A stretch of 64,000 nucleotides of DNA from NCBI RefSeq assembly GCF_026410925.1, contig NZ_CP112972.1, positions 1,240,001 through 1,304,000 of the forward strand, in the 5' to 3' direction. The notes beneath the pieces are model-generated. The model worked only from the letters and a program-made list of their open reading frames with translations. It was not told where the DNA came from and searched no databases. Made by a program: the position numbers and the translations under genes. Shown here piece by piece: positions 27,751 to 36,990 of this stretch. The first letter of the stretch is position 1, and the number at the start of each line of letters is the position of its first letter. This DNA comes from Halovenus salina (GTDB taxonomy: Archaea; Halobacteriota; Halobacteria; Halobacteriales; Haloarculaceae).

Positions 27751-28191
27751 CTAAAAGGAGTCCTCGAACTCGTTGCCGATGCGGTAGGGAGACTCCTCCT
27801 CTTCCTCGCCGTCAAGTTCGTCGAGATTGACGACATCCTCCTGGTCGTACTCGTCGAGTTCCTGCCGGAGTTTCGTCACGTAGCGCTTGTGCTCTTCGAG
27901 CTGTTCGCGCAGGTGTTCGGCCTCCAGCTCCAGGCGCTCGTGTTCGCGGACGAAGCTCTTTGGCACCTCGACTTTCGGCGGGAAGCTCTGGCTCATCTCG
28001 TCGCTTTCCGAAGAGCCCTGGAGTTCGTGTTCGGGGACGACCTCAACCTGACCGTCGTGGGCGACCAACATATCGACGTAATCCCGGAAGACGGCCGACA
28101 GAGAGATATCACGCTCCTCCGCGATGTCGCGCAGGGTCTCGAATTTCTCCTGGCTCACGCGAAAGGAGATTGTTTTGTTTTTATTTCCCAT
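27751..28191 (-). CDS. Ribbon-helix-helix-like DNA-binding protein with coiled coil
   Basis: The 146-residue protein begins with a short strand and two helices (KTISFRVSQEKFETLRDIAEE, then ISLSAVFRDYV), the CopG/Arc pattern. Residues about 75-125 form a charged coiled coil and the tail is very acidic. It is probably a dimeric regulator. It lies convergent with the lipoprotein gene, with one base between stops. AT-rich DNA upstream suggests its own promoter. Confidence 0.65.
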   Translation of the reverse strand: MGNKNKTISFRVSQEKFETLRDIAEERDISLSAVFRDYVDMLVAHDGQVEVVPEHELQGSSESDEMSQSFPPKVEVPKSFVREHERLELEAEHLREQLEEHKRYVTKLRQELDEYDQEDVVNLDELDGEEEEESPYRIGNEFEDSF

Positions 28192-28279
28192 CGCTTAACT
28201 CACTACTTATAACTCCTCGTATTTAACCGTTTGTCAGACACACGCATGACACACGAGTCCCCCTGTGTAGTCACGTCCG

Positions 28280-28573
28280 CTACGAACTGTCGACAGCGGC
28301 GGCGAAGCCCGCGACACCGAATCCGACGAGGACCGTCACCGCAGCCCACCCACCCCAGAGGAGCGCGGTCCAGTCGGTGGCCACGAGTCCAACTGCGGTG
28401 CCGACCGTGAGGATTCCATATCCGAGTACCGTCCCGCCAGCGCCGTACCTGAGTCGTGCTGGTCCCGAGTCGTCGGGGTAGTGTGTCAACAACCCAGTCC
28501 GCTCGCCGACGATAGCGATACCAAACAGGGTAATCCCTACTCCGATTGCACCGAGAATGACTTCGTCGACCAC
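28280..28573 (-). CDS. Small membrane protein (97 aa)
   Basis: It has three hydrophobic helices with a central Gly-rich region (YGAGGTVLGYGILTVG) and haloarchaeal codon use. The family and function are not recognised. It stands between the RHH-like gene and the RPA operon with short spacers on both sides. Confidence 0.6.
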   Translation of the reverse strand: MVDEVILGAIGVGITLFGIAIVGERTGLLTHYPDDSGPARLRYGAGGTVLGYGILTVGTAVGLVATDWTALLWGGWAAVTVLVGFGVAGFAAAVDSS

Positions 28574-28646
28574 AGCGACTAGTTACCGTATATTCTATAA
28601 ATAGGTAACCGACAGTTACTCAGCCGGAGACTCCGCCAGCAGGCGA

Positions 28647-29237
28647 TCAGTCCGCGCTGGCTTCGGGTTCCTGGAGAGTTTCGAGCGCAGAGACGGCCGC
28701 CTGACGGTAGTTCTCGACGGGCAGGTCGTACTCCTCGCGGGCCATCTGGACGTACTCGTCGGGGCTGTCGTCCTCGAAGGCCTGGATGCGTTCGACTGTC
28801 CGTTCAGCGGCCTCGACAACCCAGCGGTCCCGTGTCGCCTCGTCGACCGTCGAAATGGATTCTGGCCGGATAGAGACGTTCACTTCTCCCTCGTCTGTTT
28901 CGTAGGTTCGTGGTTTACCGACGACAGAGACGTACTCCGGGGCTTCGAGTTCCCGGAGCATCGAGGCGGCATCGGGCTGGTACTGTCCCGCGTAGGTAAA
29001 GAAGGTGTCACCGTTGGGGTCGACGATCCGGCCCTGCCAGTACTCGGAGTCCTCGCCAACATCCTCCGTCTCGGTGAGCGTGCCGACCACGAAGATGCGG
29101 TTGGCGCGCTGGCCGGTCGGCAGGAGGACGTACACTGGTGCACGGTCGTCGTCGCTCTCTTTGAACGTGTAGGCTGCGTCGTTGAACTCCGCTGCAAAGA
29201 CGCGGCGGGCGATTTCGCGGGTTGGTGTGCTCGACAT
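28647..29237 (-). CDS. RPA-associated protein
   Basis: The 196-residue product begins with an RPA-operon-specific region (TREIARRVFAAEFNDA) and contains an OB-fold-like segment (RIFVVGTLTETEDVG...WQGRIVDPNGDTFFTYAGQY). It directly follows the RPA gene and its ATG abuts that gene's stop. Such proteins are co-expressed with and bind their cognate RPA in Haloferax, where the RPA3/RPAP3 pair has similar sizes. It probably helps bind single-stranded DNA. Confidence 0.82.
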   Translation of the reverse strand: MSSTPTREIARRVFAAEFNDAAYTFKESDDDRAPVYVLLPTGQRANRIFVVGTLTETEDVGEDSEYWQGRIVDPNGDTFFTYAGQYQPDAASMLRELEAPEYVSVVGKPRTYETDEGEVNVSIRPESISTVDEATRDRWVVEAAERTVERIQAFEDDSPDEYVQMAREEYDLPVENYRQAAVSALETLQEPEASAD

Positions 29238-30176
29238 CTATATCGACCTCGCTTTGATGAGAGCGGCGTCAGGGTCAGCTGGCGCGTCCAGTTCCGCGAA
29301 CTCGTTCGCAAGAACGTACCGGCCCAGCGTAGGGCCACGGACCTCGTAGTAGCGGCCGAGTATCTTCTCGTGCATCTCGTCGGCCACGACGGAGGTATCG
29401 AGCGCGTCCATCGCCATCTCTTGGGCCTTGTCGAGTGTGATTCCCGTCAGCTCCTCGGTGGCCTCGCGGTCGAAGATGACCTCGTGGACGTCGATACCGT
29501 CGTCGATGACACCCTTGATGCGGAGGTCGAACTCGCCCTCGACCTCGCCGTGTTCAGAGCAGCGGCCGTTCTGGAGAACGCGGGTGCAGTCTTCCTCGGG
29601 ACAGCGCTTGATGAGGCCCGACCCCGACTGGATGTCGACGAGCGCACCCTCGACCTCGGTGGCGTCGTCACCGACCTCGATATCCTCGTCACGCTGTTCG
29701 ATGGTGGTGGTGCGGTTGAGTTTCACCGAGAATCGTCCCTGGTACTCGTCGGTAACGACGTTTCGGAGGTCGTAAGCCGCACCCTCCTCCAGTTCGGTCA
29801 GGTCAGATTTCGACCACTTGGTGAACTTTATCGTCCCGGTCTCGTCACCGAGCAGGCCGACTTGTGCGACGGCGTCGCTGGTGGCGTCCCAAAGGTCGAC
29901 GACCTTCACAGTGATATCAACCCACTCCTCAGCTTTGTCGATATCGGCAACGGCCTTCTGTTCGTTGCCGCCACCCCCCGAGAGGTCGTCACGCTCCATC
30001 CCTGCCTCGTCGAGGTACGTGTTGACGACGCTGCGGCGGGCCTCGTCGGTCGGGACCTGGTACTCGTCGACGAGCGTGCTTAGACGCTCCTCAATTTCCT
30101 CGACAGTAACGTCGAGACGGTCCGAAAACTGTTCGTGTATCTCTGTCGCGTGTGTACGCAAATCTGTCTGGGTCAT
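29238..30176 (-). CDS. rpa3: Replication protein A, RPA3-like single-stranded DNA-binding protein
   Basis: A 312-residue RPA large-subunit homologue. After an N-terminal helical region, an OB fold is visible around residues 80-150 (VDITVKVVDLWD...VGLLGDETGTIKFTKW), then a second OB region holding a zinc-finger-type CPEEDC...CSEHG. It coats single-stranded DNA in replication and repair. Start MTQTDL is chosen because upstream codons lack coding character. Size and partner gene match the Haloferax rpa3 operon; the paralogue assignment is less sure than the family. Confidence 0.87.
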   Translation of the reverse strand: MTQTDLRTHATEIHEQFSDRLDVTVEEIEERLSTLVDEYQVPTDEARRSVVNTYLDEAGMERDDLSGGGGNEQKAVADIDKAEEWVDITVKVVDLWDATSDAVAQVGLLGDETGTIKFTKWSKSDLTELEEGAAYDLRNVVTDEYQGRFSVKLNRTTTIEQRDEDIEVGDDATEVEGALVDIQSGSGLIKRCPEEDCTRVLQNGRCSEHGEVEGEFDLRIKGVIDDGIDVHEVIFDREATEELTGITLDKAQEMAMDALDTSVVADEMHEKILGRYYEVRGPTLGRYVLANEFAELDAPADPDAALIKARSI

Positions 30177-30353
30177 CGGTTGCTCACTGTCTCCGCTTGT
30201 GTTTCTATGGGAGACATACGACGCTTGGTTCCCCATTGGTTAAAAACCTCCCCAACAGGAGTGAAAGTGAAACAACAGCCGGTCGTCTGGAAGAGGTCAC
30301 GGCCGGGCACCCAATCGATGGGTGTTTTTGCCCGCCGGTGTTCGTCCCCGGAT

Positions 30354-30851
30354 ATGGACGAGACGAACGAGGCAGTGCCACTGAGCGAGTCACAGACGGA
30401 GATGACCGAGATGCTCCTGCCCGACAGTACGAACGCCTTAGGGCGTGCGCTGGGAGGGGTTGTCCTCCACTGGATGGACATCTGTGGGGCCATCTCGGCG
30501 ATGCGCTTTGCCAACCGCCAGTGTGTGACCGCCTCAATGGATCACGTCGATTTCATCGCACCAATCGACGTGGGGGAGATTGCGGTCGTCAAGGCATACG
30601 CATTCAACACCGGCCGGACGAGCGTCGACGTGAAAGTCGACGTTCACTCGGAAGACCCTCGGACAGGCGAAAAACAGGAGACGACGACCTCGTTTCTGAC
30701 GTTTGTCGCTATCGACGACGACGGGAACCCGACGACGGTTCCTGATGTAGTTTGTGAGACCGACGCCGAGAAACAGCTACGCCAGGAGGCTGTCGAGAAA
30801 CGGCAGAAAGAACTCGAATCCATCATCGAGCGGATGCGCGAGGACTACTGA
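30354..30851 (+). CDS. Acyl-CoA thioesterase, BACH/YciA hotdog family
   Basis: The 165-residue protein opens SESQTEMTEMLLPDSTNALGRALGGVVLHWMDICGAISAM, whose N-LG-x-LGG-x2-L-x-WMD pattern is diagnostic. HVDFIAPIDVGE follows. It hydrolyses acyl-CoA in the cytoplasm. The C-terminal tail is a charged helix. ATG at 30354 is chosen because the family N-terminus begins there. It stands upstream of a 3-hydroxyacyl-CoA dehydrogenase on the same strand with a 99-base gap. Confidence 0.88.
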   Translation: MDETNEAVPLSESQTEMTEMLLPDSTNALGRALGGVVLHWMDICGAISAMRFANRQCVTASMDHVDFIAPIDVGEIAVVKAYAFNTGRTSVDVKVDVHSEDPRTGEKQETTTSFLTFVAIDDDGNPTTVPDVVCETDAEKQLRQEAVEKRQKELESIIERMREDY

Positions 30852-30950
30852 TCGTCCACAGATAGCGACTCCCTCGCTCCCTCAGGCGGACGCGTCCGGT
30901 CGGGTTGGGCATTCCTGTACGTTTTTGACTGGGCCCTCCGAACCAGGGGT

Positions 30951-32147
30951 ATGGTCGTATCAATCGACGACATCGAGCACGTCACCGTTATCGGGGCTGG
31001 ACAGATGGGCCGCGGAATCGGCGCTGTCGCCGCCCTCGCAGGCTACGAGGTCGTCATCAACGACATCGACGAGGAACAGCTCGAAGAGGCGCGGGAAGAA
31101 ATCGAATGGTCCTACAACAAAAGCATCGAGAACGACGCCGCCACAGAACGCGAAGTCGACGCGGCCATCGAGCGACTCTCCTTCGAGACGGACCTGGAGA
31201 CGGCGGTAGCAGATGCCGATGTCGTCACCGAGGCCGCGGTCGAACGGCAGTCTATCAAGGAGGATATCTTCAGAGACCTTGACGCTGCCGCGCCCGAGGG
31301 TGCGATTCTCACCACGAACACTTCCGGCCTGAATATCACCCAGCTCGCAGAAGTAACCGACAGACCCGAGCAGGTGCTCGGCACACACTGGTTCAATCCC
31401 CCGATGCTGATGGACCTTGTCGAGGTTATCATGACCGAGCACACGCCCGACGCTGTCGTCGAGACCGCAGAGACGCTCGTCGAAGACGTCGGCAAGACGC
31501 CGATCCGCTGCCGAAAAGACGTTCCCTCCTTTATCGTGAATCGGCTGATGCGTCCCTACGGCGAGGAGCCAGCCTGGATGGTCTACCGCGGCGAGTACAC
31601 GTTCCGGGAAATCGACTCGGCGATGAAATACGGCGAAGGGTTCCCGATGGGACCGTTCGAGCTCGCCGACTACACCGGCGCGATTCAGCTCCGCGTCGAG
31701 GGAGCCGAGGACCACCTCGAAGACGACCGGCCGCTCGCCTACGACACCGATGTCTGTCCCCTGCTCTACCAGCTCTACGAGAAGAACCGGTACGGACAGA
31801 AGACAGACGCCGGCTACTACGATTACAGCGACCGCGACGAGCCCGATATCCCCGTCGACGCCGGTCAGGGCTTTGACCCGCTGTTGGTCTGGGCACCAAT
31901 CGTCAACGAGGCCGCGAAGATGGTCCAACACGACGTGGCGACCGTCGAAGATATCGACACGGGCGCAAAACTCGGCGGCAACTGGCCGAAAGGCCCCTTC
32001 GAGAAGGCCGACGAGGTTGGGGCCGACGCGATTCTCTCGCGGCTGACCGAGGTCGCGGGCCGGCACGAAGAGACGAACAAGATTGCAGAGACCCTGCCCT
32101 GTTCACTACTCGTCGAGAAAGCCACGCGCGGCGAGACCTTCTACTGA
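30951..32147 (+). CDS. 3-hydroxyacyl-CoA dehydrogenase
   Basis: The 398-residue enzyme oxidises 3-hydroxyacyl-CoA with NAD in beta-oxidation. Its Rossmann motif is VIGAGQMGRG near residue 10, the catalytic His lies in LGTHWFNPP, and the substrate-side Asn follows in VNRLMRPY. Two C-terminal dimerisation repeats are present (GPFELADYTG and an analogous GPFEKADEVG). There is no fused enoyl-CoA hydratase, so it is the stand-alone form. Confidence 0.92.
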   Translation: MVVSIDDIEHVTVIGAGQMGRGIGAVAALAGYEVVINDIDEEQLEEAREEIEWSYNKSIENDAATEREVDAAIERLSFETDLETAVADADVVTEAAVERQSIKEDIFRDLDAAAPEGAILTTNTSGLNITQLAEVTDRPEQVLGTHWFNPPMLMDLVEVIMTEHTPDAVVETAETLVEDVGKTPIRCRKDVPSFIVNRLMRPYGEEPAWMVYRGEYTFREIDSAMKYGEGFPMGPFELADYTGAIQLRVEGAEDHLEDDRPLAYDTDVCPLLYQLYEKNRYGQKTDAGYYDYSDRDEPDIPVDAGQGFDPLLVWAPIVNEAAKMVQHDVATVEDIDTGAKLGGNWPKGPFEKADEVGADAILSRLTEVAGRHEETNKIAETLPCSLLVEKATRGETFY

Positions 32148-32148
32148 G

Positions 32149-32325
32149 TTACTCGGCGAAGTAGCTGGTGAAAAAGCCAGAGAGAAACGCCGAGATACCG
32201 ACTGCCAGGGCCATGTCACCGAGGCCCCACGGCCCGTCCTCGTCGTCGGCCGCGACGACGGTGATTGCGACGCTGATGACAAGCGAGATGATTCCGTTGA
32301 TGACGTGTTTGGTGGTCGAACCCAT
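32149..32325 (-). CDS. Small two-helix membrane protein (58 aa)
   Basis: The ATG is at 32325 on the minus strand, stop at 32149. The product begins MGSTTKHVINGIISLVIS, has one helix there, an acidic loop (ADDEDGPWG), and a second helix before the stop. It lies one base from the end of the dehydrogenase and shows normal host codon use. The function is unknown. Confidence 0.55.
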   Translation of the reverse strand: MGSTTKHVINGIISLVISVAITVVAADDEDGPWGLGDMALAVGISAFLSGFFTSYFAE

Positions 32326-32369
32326 ACAGTACTGTAGGGTCCCCGTCGGTTTAGTTCTCGGGGGCGGCG

Positions 32370-32699
32370 TTACTCGGGTCGCGGCAGTACCTGTCCCCAG
32401 ACGTACTTATCGAGCAGGCGGACCCGCATCGGCTCGTCGACCGTGAGACAACAGGAGAGTCGCGGGTAGCCAAAACGGACCGCAGCCGCGTCGTGCCAAT
32501 GAGTCGGTTCCGGTGCGGGGTCGACCTCGACCGTACAGGTCGCGCACAGCCCGCGGCCGCCACAGTTTGCGTGCCGAGAGACAGTGCCATAGACGGCGAA
32601 ATCGTGGTCGAGTAACGCGTCTCGGAGCGTCCGACCGCGCTCGACCGCTATCGTGGTCTCACTGTCGTCGACGACCGTGACCGGAACGGTGTCACTCAT
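32370..32699 (-). CDS. 2Fe-2S ferredoxin
   Basis: A 109-residue plant-type ferredoxin domain. Cluster ligands are in ANCGGRGLCATC (three Cys in C-x5-C-x2-C spacing) and a distal Cys in PRLSCCL. It carries single electrons. It lacks the extra N-terminal acidic insertion of the main haloarchaeal ferredoxin, so it is probably a specialised paralogue. A redox partner is not evident next to it. Confidence 0.85.
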   Translation of the reverse strand: MSDTVPVTVVDDSETTIAVERGRTLRDALLDHDFAVYGTVSRHANCGGRGLCATCTVEVDPAPEPTHWHDAAAVRFGYPRLSCCLTVDEPMRVRLLDKYVWGQVLPRPE

Positions 32700-32841
32700 A
32701 GTTTGGGTACGGGTTAGGCACGTATCAGTTCTATCCCGGCCTGGAGGCGTGATACGAGAGAGTCAGACCGCGCAGAGATGCCCCCGGCGGCCTCGGAGCG
32801 GTTCGACGGGCTTTTGATGGCGGCTCGATTTTGTCACACAT

Positions 32842-33225
32842 ATGGCCGAATTCACAGTCGCCGTCGCCGACCCGGATGACGGCATGACCTACCAGATTGA
32901 CGTATCGGACCAGGACGCAAATCGCTTCATCGGGCGTGACCTCGGCGAAGAGGTCGACGGCAGTGCCGTTGGCCTGAACGGCTACACGCTCGAACTGACC
33001 GGTGGCTCCGACAACGCCGGGCGACCGATGCGCGACGACGTGCGTGGCCCGAACCTCAAGCAGGTCATGCTCGAGGGCGGGACTGGCTACAACCCCTCCC
33101 GAGACGGCGAGCGCGAGCGAGTCACTGTCCGGGGCCGAGAGGTCAGCGACGACACGCGACAGATCAACGCCCGTATCGCCGACCGCGGCAGCCAGCCCGT
33201 CGACGAACTGCTGGCCGACGAATAA
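32842..33225 (+). CDS. rps6e: 30S ribosomal protein S6e
   Basis: The 127-residue archaeal S6e has the typical core: [24 protein letters not shown] and VRGRE. It is a small-subunit ribosomal protein. It is followed after 3 bases by a DUF7112-like gene, an arrangement consistent with co-transcription. Confidence 0.93.
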   Translation: MAEFTVAVADPDDGMTYQIDVSDQDANRFIGRDLGEEVDGSAVGLNGYTLELTGGSDNAGRPMRDDVRGPNLKQVMLEGGTGYNPSRDGERERVTVRGREVSDDTRQINARIADRGSQPVDELLADE

Positions 33226-33228
33226 CGC

Positions 33229-33657
33229 GTGCACGACCGCGTACCGTCCGACCACGAGACCGTCGTCTCTCACCGTGTCCATCTCTCGACTGTCGGCCGG
33301 ACGCGACGCAAACAGCTCGTTTTGCCCGATAGTCTCGACTGCGCGCTCGACGACGTGGTCTCGCTCTCACTCGAAGGCAAGCAGGTCTGGACACAGCTAA
33401 CCGCGAGTCTCGACGGCGAGACAACCATCCAGAGCGCGCTTGGCACCCGCGAGCTAGCCCGGACTGGCGACGGTGAGGACGAGCTTCGGGCGTGGCTCGC
33501 TGACCACGGCTTAGAGGATGGGGATGCGCTGGTGTTCGACGTACTCCGGACGGGCTATGCCTACGGACTGCGCCGTCCGGGCGAACGGGTCGTCTACTCC
33601 CCGCCAGAACAGCCCGATTCGAGTCTCACAGACATCGCTCGGGACCTCGATAGCTAA
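33229..33657 (+). CDS. Conserved haloarchaeal protein, DUF7112-like
   Basis: This protein has 142 residues and starts with GTG directly after the rps6e stop. An N-terminal segment (RVHLSTVGRTRRKQLVLPDSL) looks like a swapped-hairpin AbrB or beta-barrel motif, then an acidic C-terminal half ends in LRRPGERVVYSPP. I recall similar proteins next to S6e in other haloarchaea. The function is unknown. Confidence 0.7.
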   Translation: MHDRVPSDHETVVSHRVHLSTVGRTRRKQLVLPDSLDCALDDVVSLSLEGKQVWTQLTASLDGETTIQSALGTRELARTGDGEDELRAWLADHGLEDGDALVFDVLRTGYAYGLRRPGERVVYSPPEQPDSSLTDIARDLDS

Positions 33658-33728
33658 CGCGGACATTATTCCCGATGATACTGGCACGAAATGCTCATTA
33701 CTCGGCCGAAAGTATGTATCCGTAAGGG

Positions 33729-34607
33729 ATGTCGGAATCAGTCATCGCCGATTTCGTCGCCACGTTCGACTCGAACGTGTTGCGCACGACGGAGCCGGTC
33801 AAGGGCCGGATCCTGCTGAGCGAGAAGCGGCTTGTTCTGGCAGTCGGCGATAACGACAAACTCACCGTACCCCTCACCTCGATTTTCGACGTTGCGGTCG
33901 GGCAGGTGCCCGAGGAGCTCGACGGCTTTTTCCACGCGACGGTCACGATTGCGTTCCAGAAAAACGACAAGCGATTCGTTGCGGCCATCGAGGACGACGA
34001 CGACAAGATAGAGAAGTTCTCGAACGTGCTGTTCAAAGCGTTGCTCAACGGGACCGACATGACGGTTAAACATCCGGCCCGTGTCGGCGGCCGGGTGACC
34101 GACGCCGAGTTCGAGGCCGCAAAGCTGTTCCTGAAGCCGAAACAGGTCGAGTTCAGCAACGAGGAGAAGACAGTCGCGATCAGGCTTGCGGCTGTCACGG
34201 AGTTCGACCAGACCAAGCGTCGCATCGGCGGGACGAAACGGCCAGTGCTGGACGTGAAACACATGCCCCGCGGGGACGCGATGTTGACCCAGGCAACGAC
34301 CGACTCGGCGCGGAAAATGGCGATACTGGGACGCTATCTCCGGCTTGAGTACTCCGACCTGATGGCCGAGCTAAAAGACCTCACGCTCTCGGACGACCAG
34401 AAGGAGCTCCTAGTTGCTATCTATTCGGGTGCGGGCAACGAAGGAATGTCACTCCCACAGATTATCGGCAAGGACCCCACCGAGGTGACGATGATTCTGA
34501 ACGACCTCGAAGATGACGAACTCGTCGTCGACGCCAGCGACGGCACGAAGCTCACGCCAAAAGGGCAGGTGCTGGTGAATCGACACCTCGAAGATATCAA
34601 TGCCTGA
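33729..34607 (+). CDS. cheF: CheF-type taxis protein, copy 1
   Basis: The 292-residue archaeal CheF protein links the bacterial-type chemotaxis system (CheY, CheC/D) to the archaellum motor. Family features seen are GRILLSEKRLVLA near residue 25, MTVKHPARVGG near 112, the linker RKMAILGRYLRLEY, and a C-terminal winged-helix part (LLVAIYSGAGNEGMSLPQIIGKD). It faces a second CheF gene with one base between stops. No other che or arl genes are in the window. Confidence 0.85.
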   Translation: MSESVIADFVATFDSNVLRTTEPVKGRILLSEKRLVLAVGDNDKLTVPLTSIFDVAVGQVPEELDGFFHATVTIAFQKNDKRFVAAIEDDDDKIEKFSNVLFKALLNGTDMTVKHPARVGGRVTDAEFEAAKLFLKPKQVEFSNEEKTVAIRLAAVTEFDQTKRRIGGTKRPVLDVKHMPRGDAMLTQATTDSARKMAILGRYLRLEYSDLMAELKDLTLSDDQKELLVAIYSGAGNEGMSLPQIIGKDPTEVTMILNDLEDDELVVDASDGTKLTPKGQVLVNRHLEDINA

Positions 34608-34608
34608 A

Positions 34609-35478
34609 TTATTCCTCGCCCATCGCCTCGCTGGCAATATTCCGTCCGCGCGCCTTGAGCTGGACGTCACGCCGGACTCGTTTCTCTTGAAGAACGCCAG
34701 CCTCGATGAGCTCGTCGTAGATCTCCTCAACGGTCTCGACGTCAAGGCCGACGAAATCCGGAATCTGGAACGGAGAAACGCCCGAGTAAAGCGCCATCAC
34801 CACCGCGTTTTCCTCTTCGGAGAGTTCGACATCAGTCGTGTGTTGCTGTTCGCTCTTTCGGAACAGCTCGGCGAGGATGTTGATCTTGCGTTTCGGCCCG
34901 GAAACATACGTCTGAACTGCGGCCTCCTCCTCTGTGTGTTCGACCTCGACAAACGGGCGCTCGTCGCCGAGTACCTCCCCCTCGTTTTCCTCGACGATGC
35001 CGATGTCGTCGAGTTCGATTTCGACGAACGTCCCGCTGGCAAGCGCCAACGCAATGCTCCCGTCTGCTAGCTCGGTCGTCAGCCGGCCTTTCTCCCAGCC
35101 GGTGTTCTGGACCACGCCACCTTTGACCGCCGGATGCTTGACCGCGATGACCTGCTGGTCGAGGACGGCATCGTACAGCGCGTGCTCGAACTGCTGGTGG
35201 TTTTTGGGCGAGATGAGCGTCACATCGGCCTTCACCTGCAGCGAGATGTAGTTCGAGACCTTCGCGAGCGGGTTCTCGGCGTCCTCCTGGCTTTTGATGC
35301 TGCTGATATCCGTGAGCGGAATCGTCCGTTTACCCTCCTTACTCGCTAGGATCAATCGCTTGTTCGAGAGGAGAACCCGTCCCGGGACCCACTCGATGTC
35401 AGGGACTTTCCGGCCGTCTTTGACGACCTGAGCGAACTTCCCTTTCGCGTCGGCGAGTTTCGTTTCACCCTCTTTCAT
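34609..35478 (-). CDS. cheF: CheF-type taxis protein, copy 2
   Basis: The 289-residue paralogue of the preceding gene has the same block order: GRVLLSNKRLILA, VIAVKHPAVKGG, KINILAELFRKSEQ and a C-terminal winged helix (VVMALYSGVSPFQIPDFVG). By eye the two share the scaffold but differ at most positions. A convergent CheF pair is also described in Halobacterium (OE2402F/OE2404R), so the arrangement is conserved. Confidence 0.85.
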   Translation of the reverse strand: MKEGETKLADAKGKFAQVVKDGRKVPDIEWVPGRVLLSNKRLILASKEGKRTIPLTDISSIKSQEDAENPLAKVSNYISLQVKADVTLISPKNHQQFEHALYDAVLDQQVIAVKHPAVKGGVVQNTGWEKGRLTTELADGSIALALASGTFVEIELDDIGIVEENEGEVLGDERPFVEVEHTEEEAAVQTYVSGPKRKINILAELFRKSEQQHTTDVELSEEENAVVMALYSGVSPFQIPDFVGLDVETVEEIYDELIEAGVLQEKRVRRDVQLKARGRNIASEAMGEE

Positions 35479-35616
35479 CGCTGTGGGTAGTTATCGGAGT
35501 GTTGGCTTGCCCGGGTATTAACAATTCGGCTCTCGAATAGAACACCTGGTTCACAACCGCGGTCATCCGCCAGCTCTGTCTGCATTTCGAGCAATCGAGG
35601 TCCGGCCACTCGCCGG

Positions 35617-36282
35617 CTACCAGAACTTGACGCCGAGGTCGTGCATCCCGTCGTTGTTCCGGGCGAGGTTGATGAGCAGCGGCGTCAGCCCCTCGATTTC
35701 CGCGGCGTTGCTGAGGTCGCCGGCGACAAGCGGCCGCAGTCCCGACATGTCCTCGACGAGTGTGACGACGGCCTCGCGCGCGGTGTCGTCGCTCGCGACG
35801 ATAGGCACATCCCAGTCGAGGTCGGCACTCAGCGTCCCGAGACGCCCTGCCGCGAGGTTGTGGAAGGCTCCCGCGACCGGCGTTCCGTCGGGTGCGGCCG
35901 CCGCGGCGAGTTCGGTCACGCTTCCGACGCCCGGTGGGTTGTAGTGCATACCCGACTCGTCGCTTTTCATCCCGACGGCCGGCGAGACGAGCACCGCGTC
36001 GCCGAGGTCGTCGGCGACCGCCTCGATGGTATCCGTGAGGTGATAGGCCGGGACACAGCAGACCGCCACATCTGCCGCCGCCGCGGCCGCGGCGTTCTCA
36101 GCTCCCTCAACGGTCGCCTTGACGCCGTGGTCTGCGAGTATCGTCTCGTACTCGCCCGCGGCGTCGCCCGCCTTCTCGGCGTCCCGAGAGCCGACGGTGA
36201 CCGCGTGGTCGGTGTCCCGCGCCAGCCTGAGCGCCAGCCCCTCGCCGATGTCGCCCGTTCCGCCTAGCAGTGCAACGTGCAT
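35617..36282 (-). CDS. npdG: F420-dependent NADP reductase (NpdG/Fno)
   Basis: The 221-residue enzyme transfers hydride between F420H2 and NADP. The start MHVALLGGTGDIGEG gives a Rossmann motif, SRDAEKA follows the second strand, and the late region VSPAVGMKS...GVGSVTELAAA is characteristic. The gene is intact. Its 5' 230 bases and 50 bases upstream are repeated at 40.3-40.6 kb, where the copy is truncated. Confidence 0.87.
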   Translation of the reverse strand: MHVALLGGTGDIGEGLALRLARDTDHAVTVGSRDAEKAGDAAGEYETILADHGVKATVEGAENAAAAAAADVAVCCVPAYHLTDTIEAVADDLGDAVLVSPAVGMKSDESGMHYNPPGVGSVTELAAAAAPDGTPVAGAFHNLAAGRLGTLSADLDWDVPIVASDDTAREAVVTLVEDMSGLRPLVAGDLSNAAEIEGLTPLLINLARNNDGMHDLGVKFW

Positions 36283-36332
36283 ACACTCGCGTTGGGGGAG
36301 GTGTGACTAAGCGTTGGCGCTTGTCCGTAGTT
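36053..36332. repeat. 280-bp direct repeat, copy A (5' part and upstream of npdG)
   Basis: Bases 36053-36332 align without gaps to 40320-40599. By hand count there are about 15 mismatches, 9 in the coding part and 6 in the 50-base upstream part. Both copies have the same orientation and bracket about 4 kb of lower-GC DNA. Confidence 0.9.
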
Positions 36333-36355
36333 ACCGCTGCTCGAAAGGCAGAATA

Positions 36356-36760
36356 TCAGCCATCAAAAACAGCATTCAGATAACAGATGAGATGACGTTT
36401 CTCTGCGAGGTTCCTCACATGAGACAACATCCCGTTCGCCTCTGTGATGGTTCCCTTCGGCGCTTCTGGACCCAACGCACCATCGACAGACAACCTGTGC
36501 CTGAATGAGCGAGAGACATGTGCAAAATCACGCTGACGCTCCCATGTCTCCCCCGTAAACGCAGCCACGGGGCATTGTTCAGCATCAATGACGACCGCCG
36601 CGTCGTCAATGGTTGCGTTGTGTTGATCAAGGTCAGCAGCTATGTCGGACCAGTCAGCGTTGATCGAGACATCGAGTACTAATCGAAACGCTCCACCATC
36701 GTCCTCTGCGAGTGTGGTCTGCACTTCGTGCCGGCCACGATTATCATCCACACTGGGCAC
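36356..36760 (-). CDS. Hypothetical protein (134 aa), uncertain
   Basis: This open frame shows moderate coding character and a plausible fold pattern, with an acidic first half (DVSINADWSDIAADLDQ) and a mixed second half. No family is recognised and no Shine-Dalgarno or TATA is obvious. It lies at the left edge of the lower-GC insert, immediately right of repeat copy A. It could be a remnant of a larger gene. Confidence 0.4.
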   Translation of the reverse strand: MPSVDDNRGRHEVQTTLAEDDGGAFRLVLDVSINADWSDIAADLDQHNATIDDAAVVIDAEQCPVAAFTGETWERQRDFAHVSRSFRHRLSVDGALGPEAPKGTITEANGMLSHVRNLAEKRHLICYLNAVFDG

Positions 36761-36961
36761 TGTATCCGATCAAGAATGACAGTGTTCGTTCCTGTTCCTG
36801 AAAGCTGGTCAAACGCGAACAATGAGAGCGTCTTCCCATATTCTTTGACTCCTCAGCCGAGATGTGTTTTTGCTATTGTGTTCCGCATTGGGATTGCTGG
36901 CAGCCGTCTCTCCTGTTGACGGGCAGTGTGCTGAGTTGGATCCAACAGACATTACAGTCTG

Positions 36962-36990
36962 TTATGCCTGCTTATGCCTGGTTTTAAATA
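36962..36990 (+). promoter_or_regulatory. Tandem 10-mer and TATA box upstream of permease
   Basis: The 10-mer TTATGCCTGC/G occurs twice in tandem (36962-36981), directly followed by TTTAAATA (36983-36990). The first permease's ATG is 62 bases further on. A repeat abutting the BRE/TATA is a good place for a repressor or activator site; binding is not shown. Confidence 0.4.

Noticed and set aside
30960..32066. 368-codon minus-strand frame opposite 3-hydroxyacyl-CoA dehydrogenase
   Set aside because: Shadow of a well-supported enzyme gene; no start context or family.
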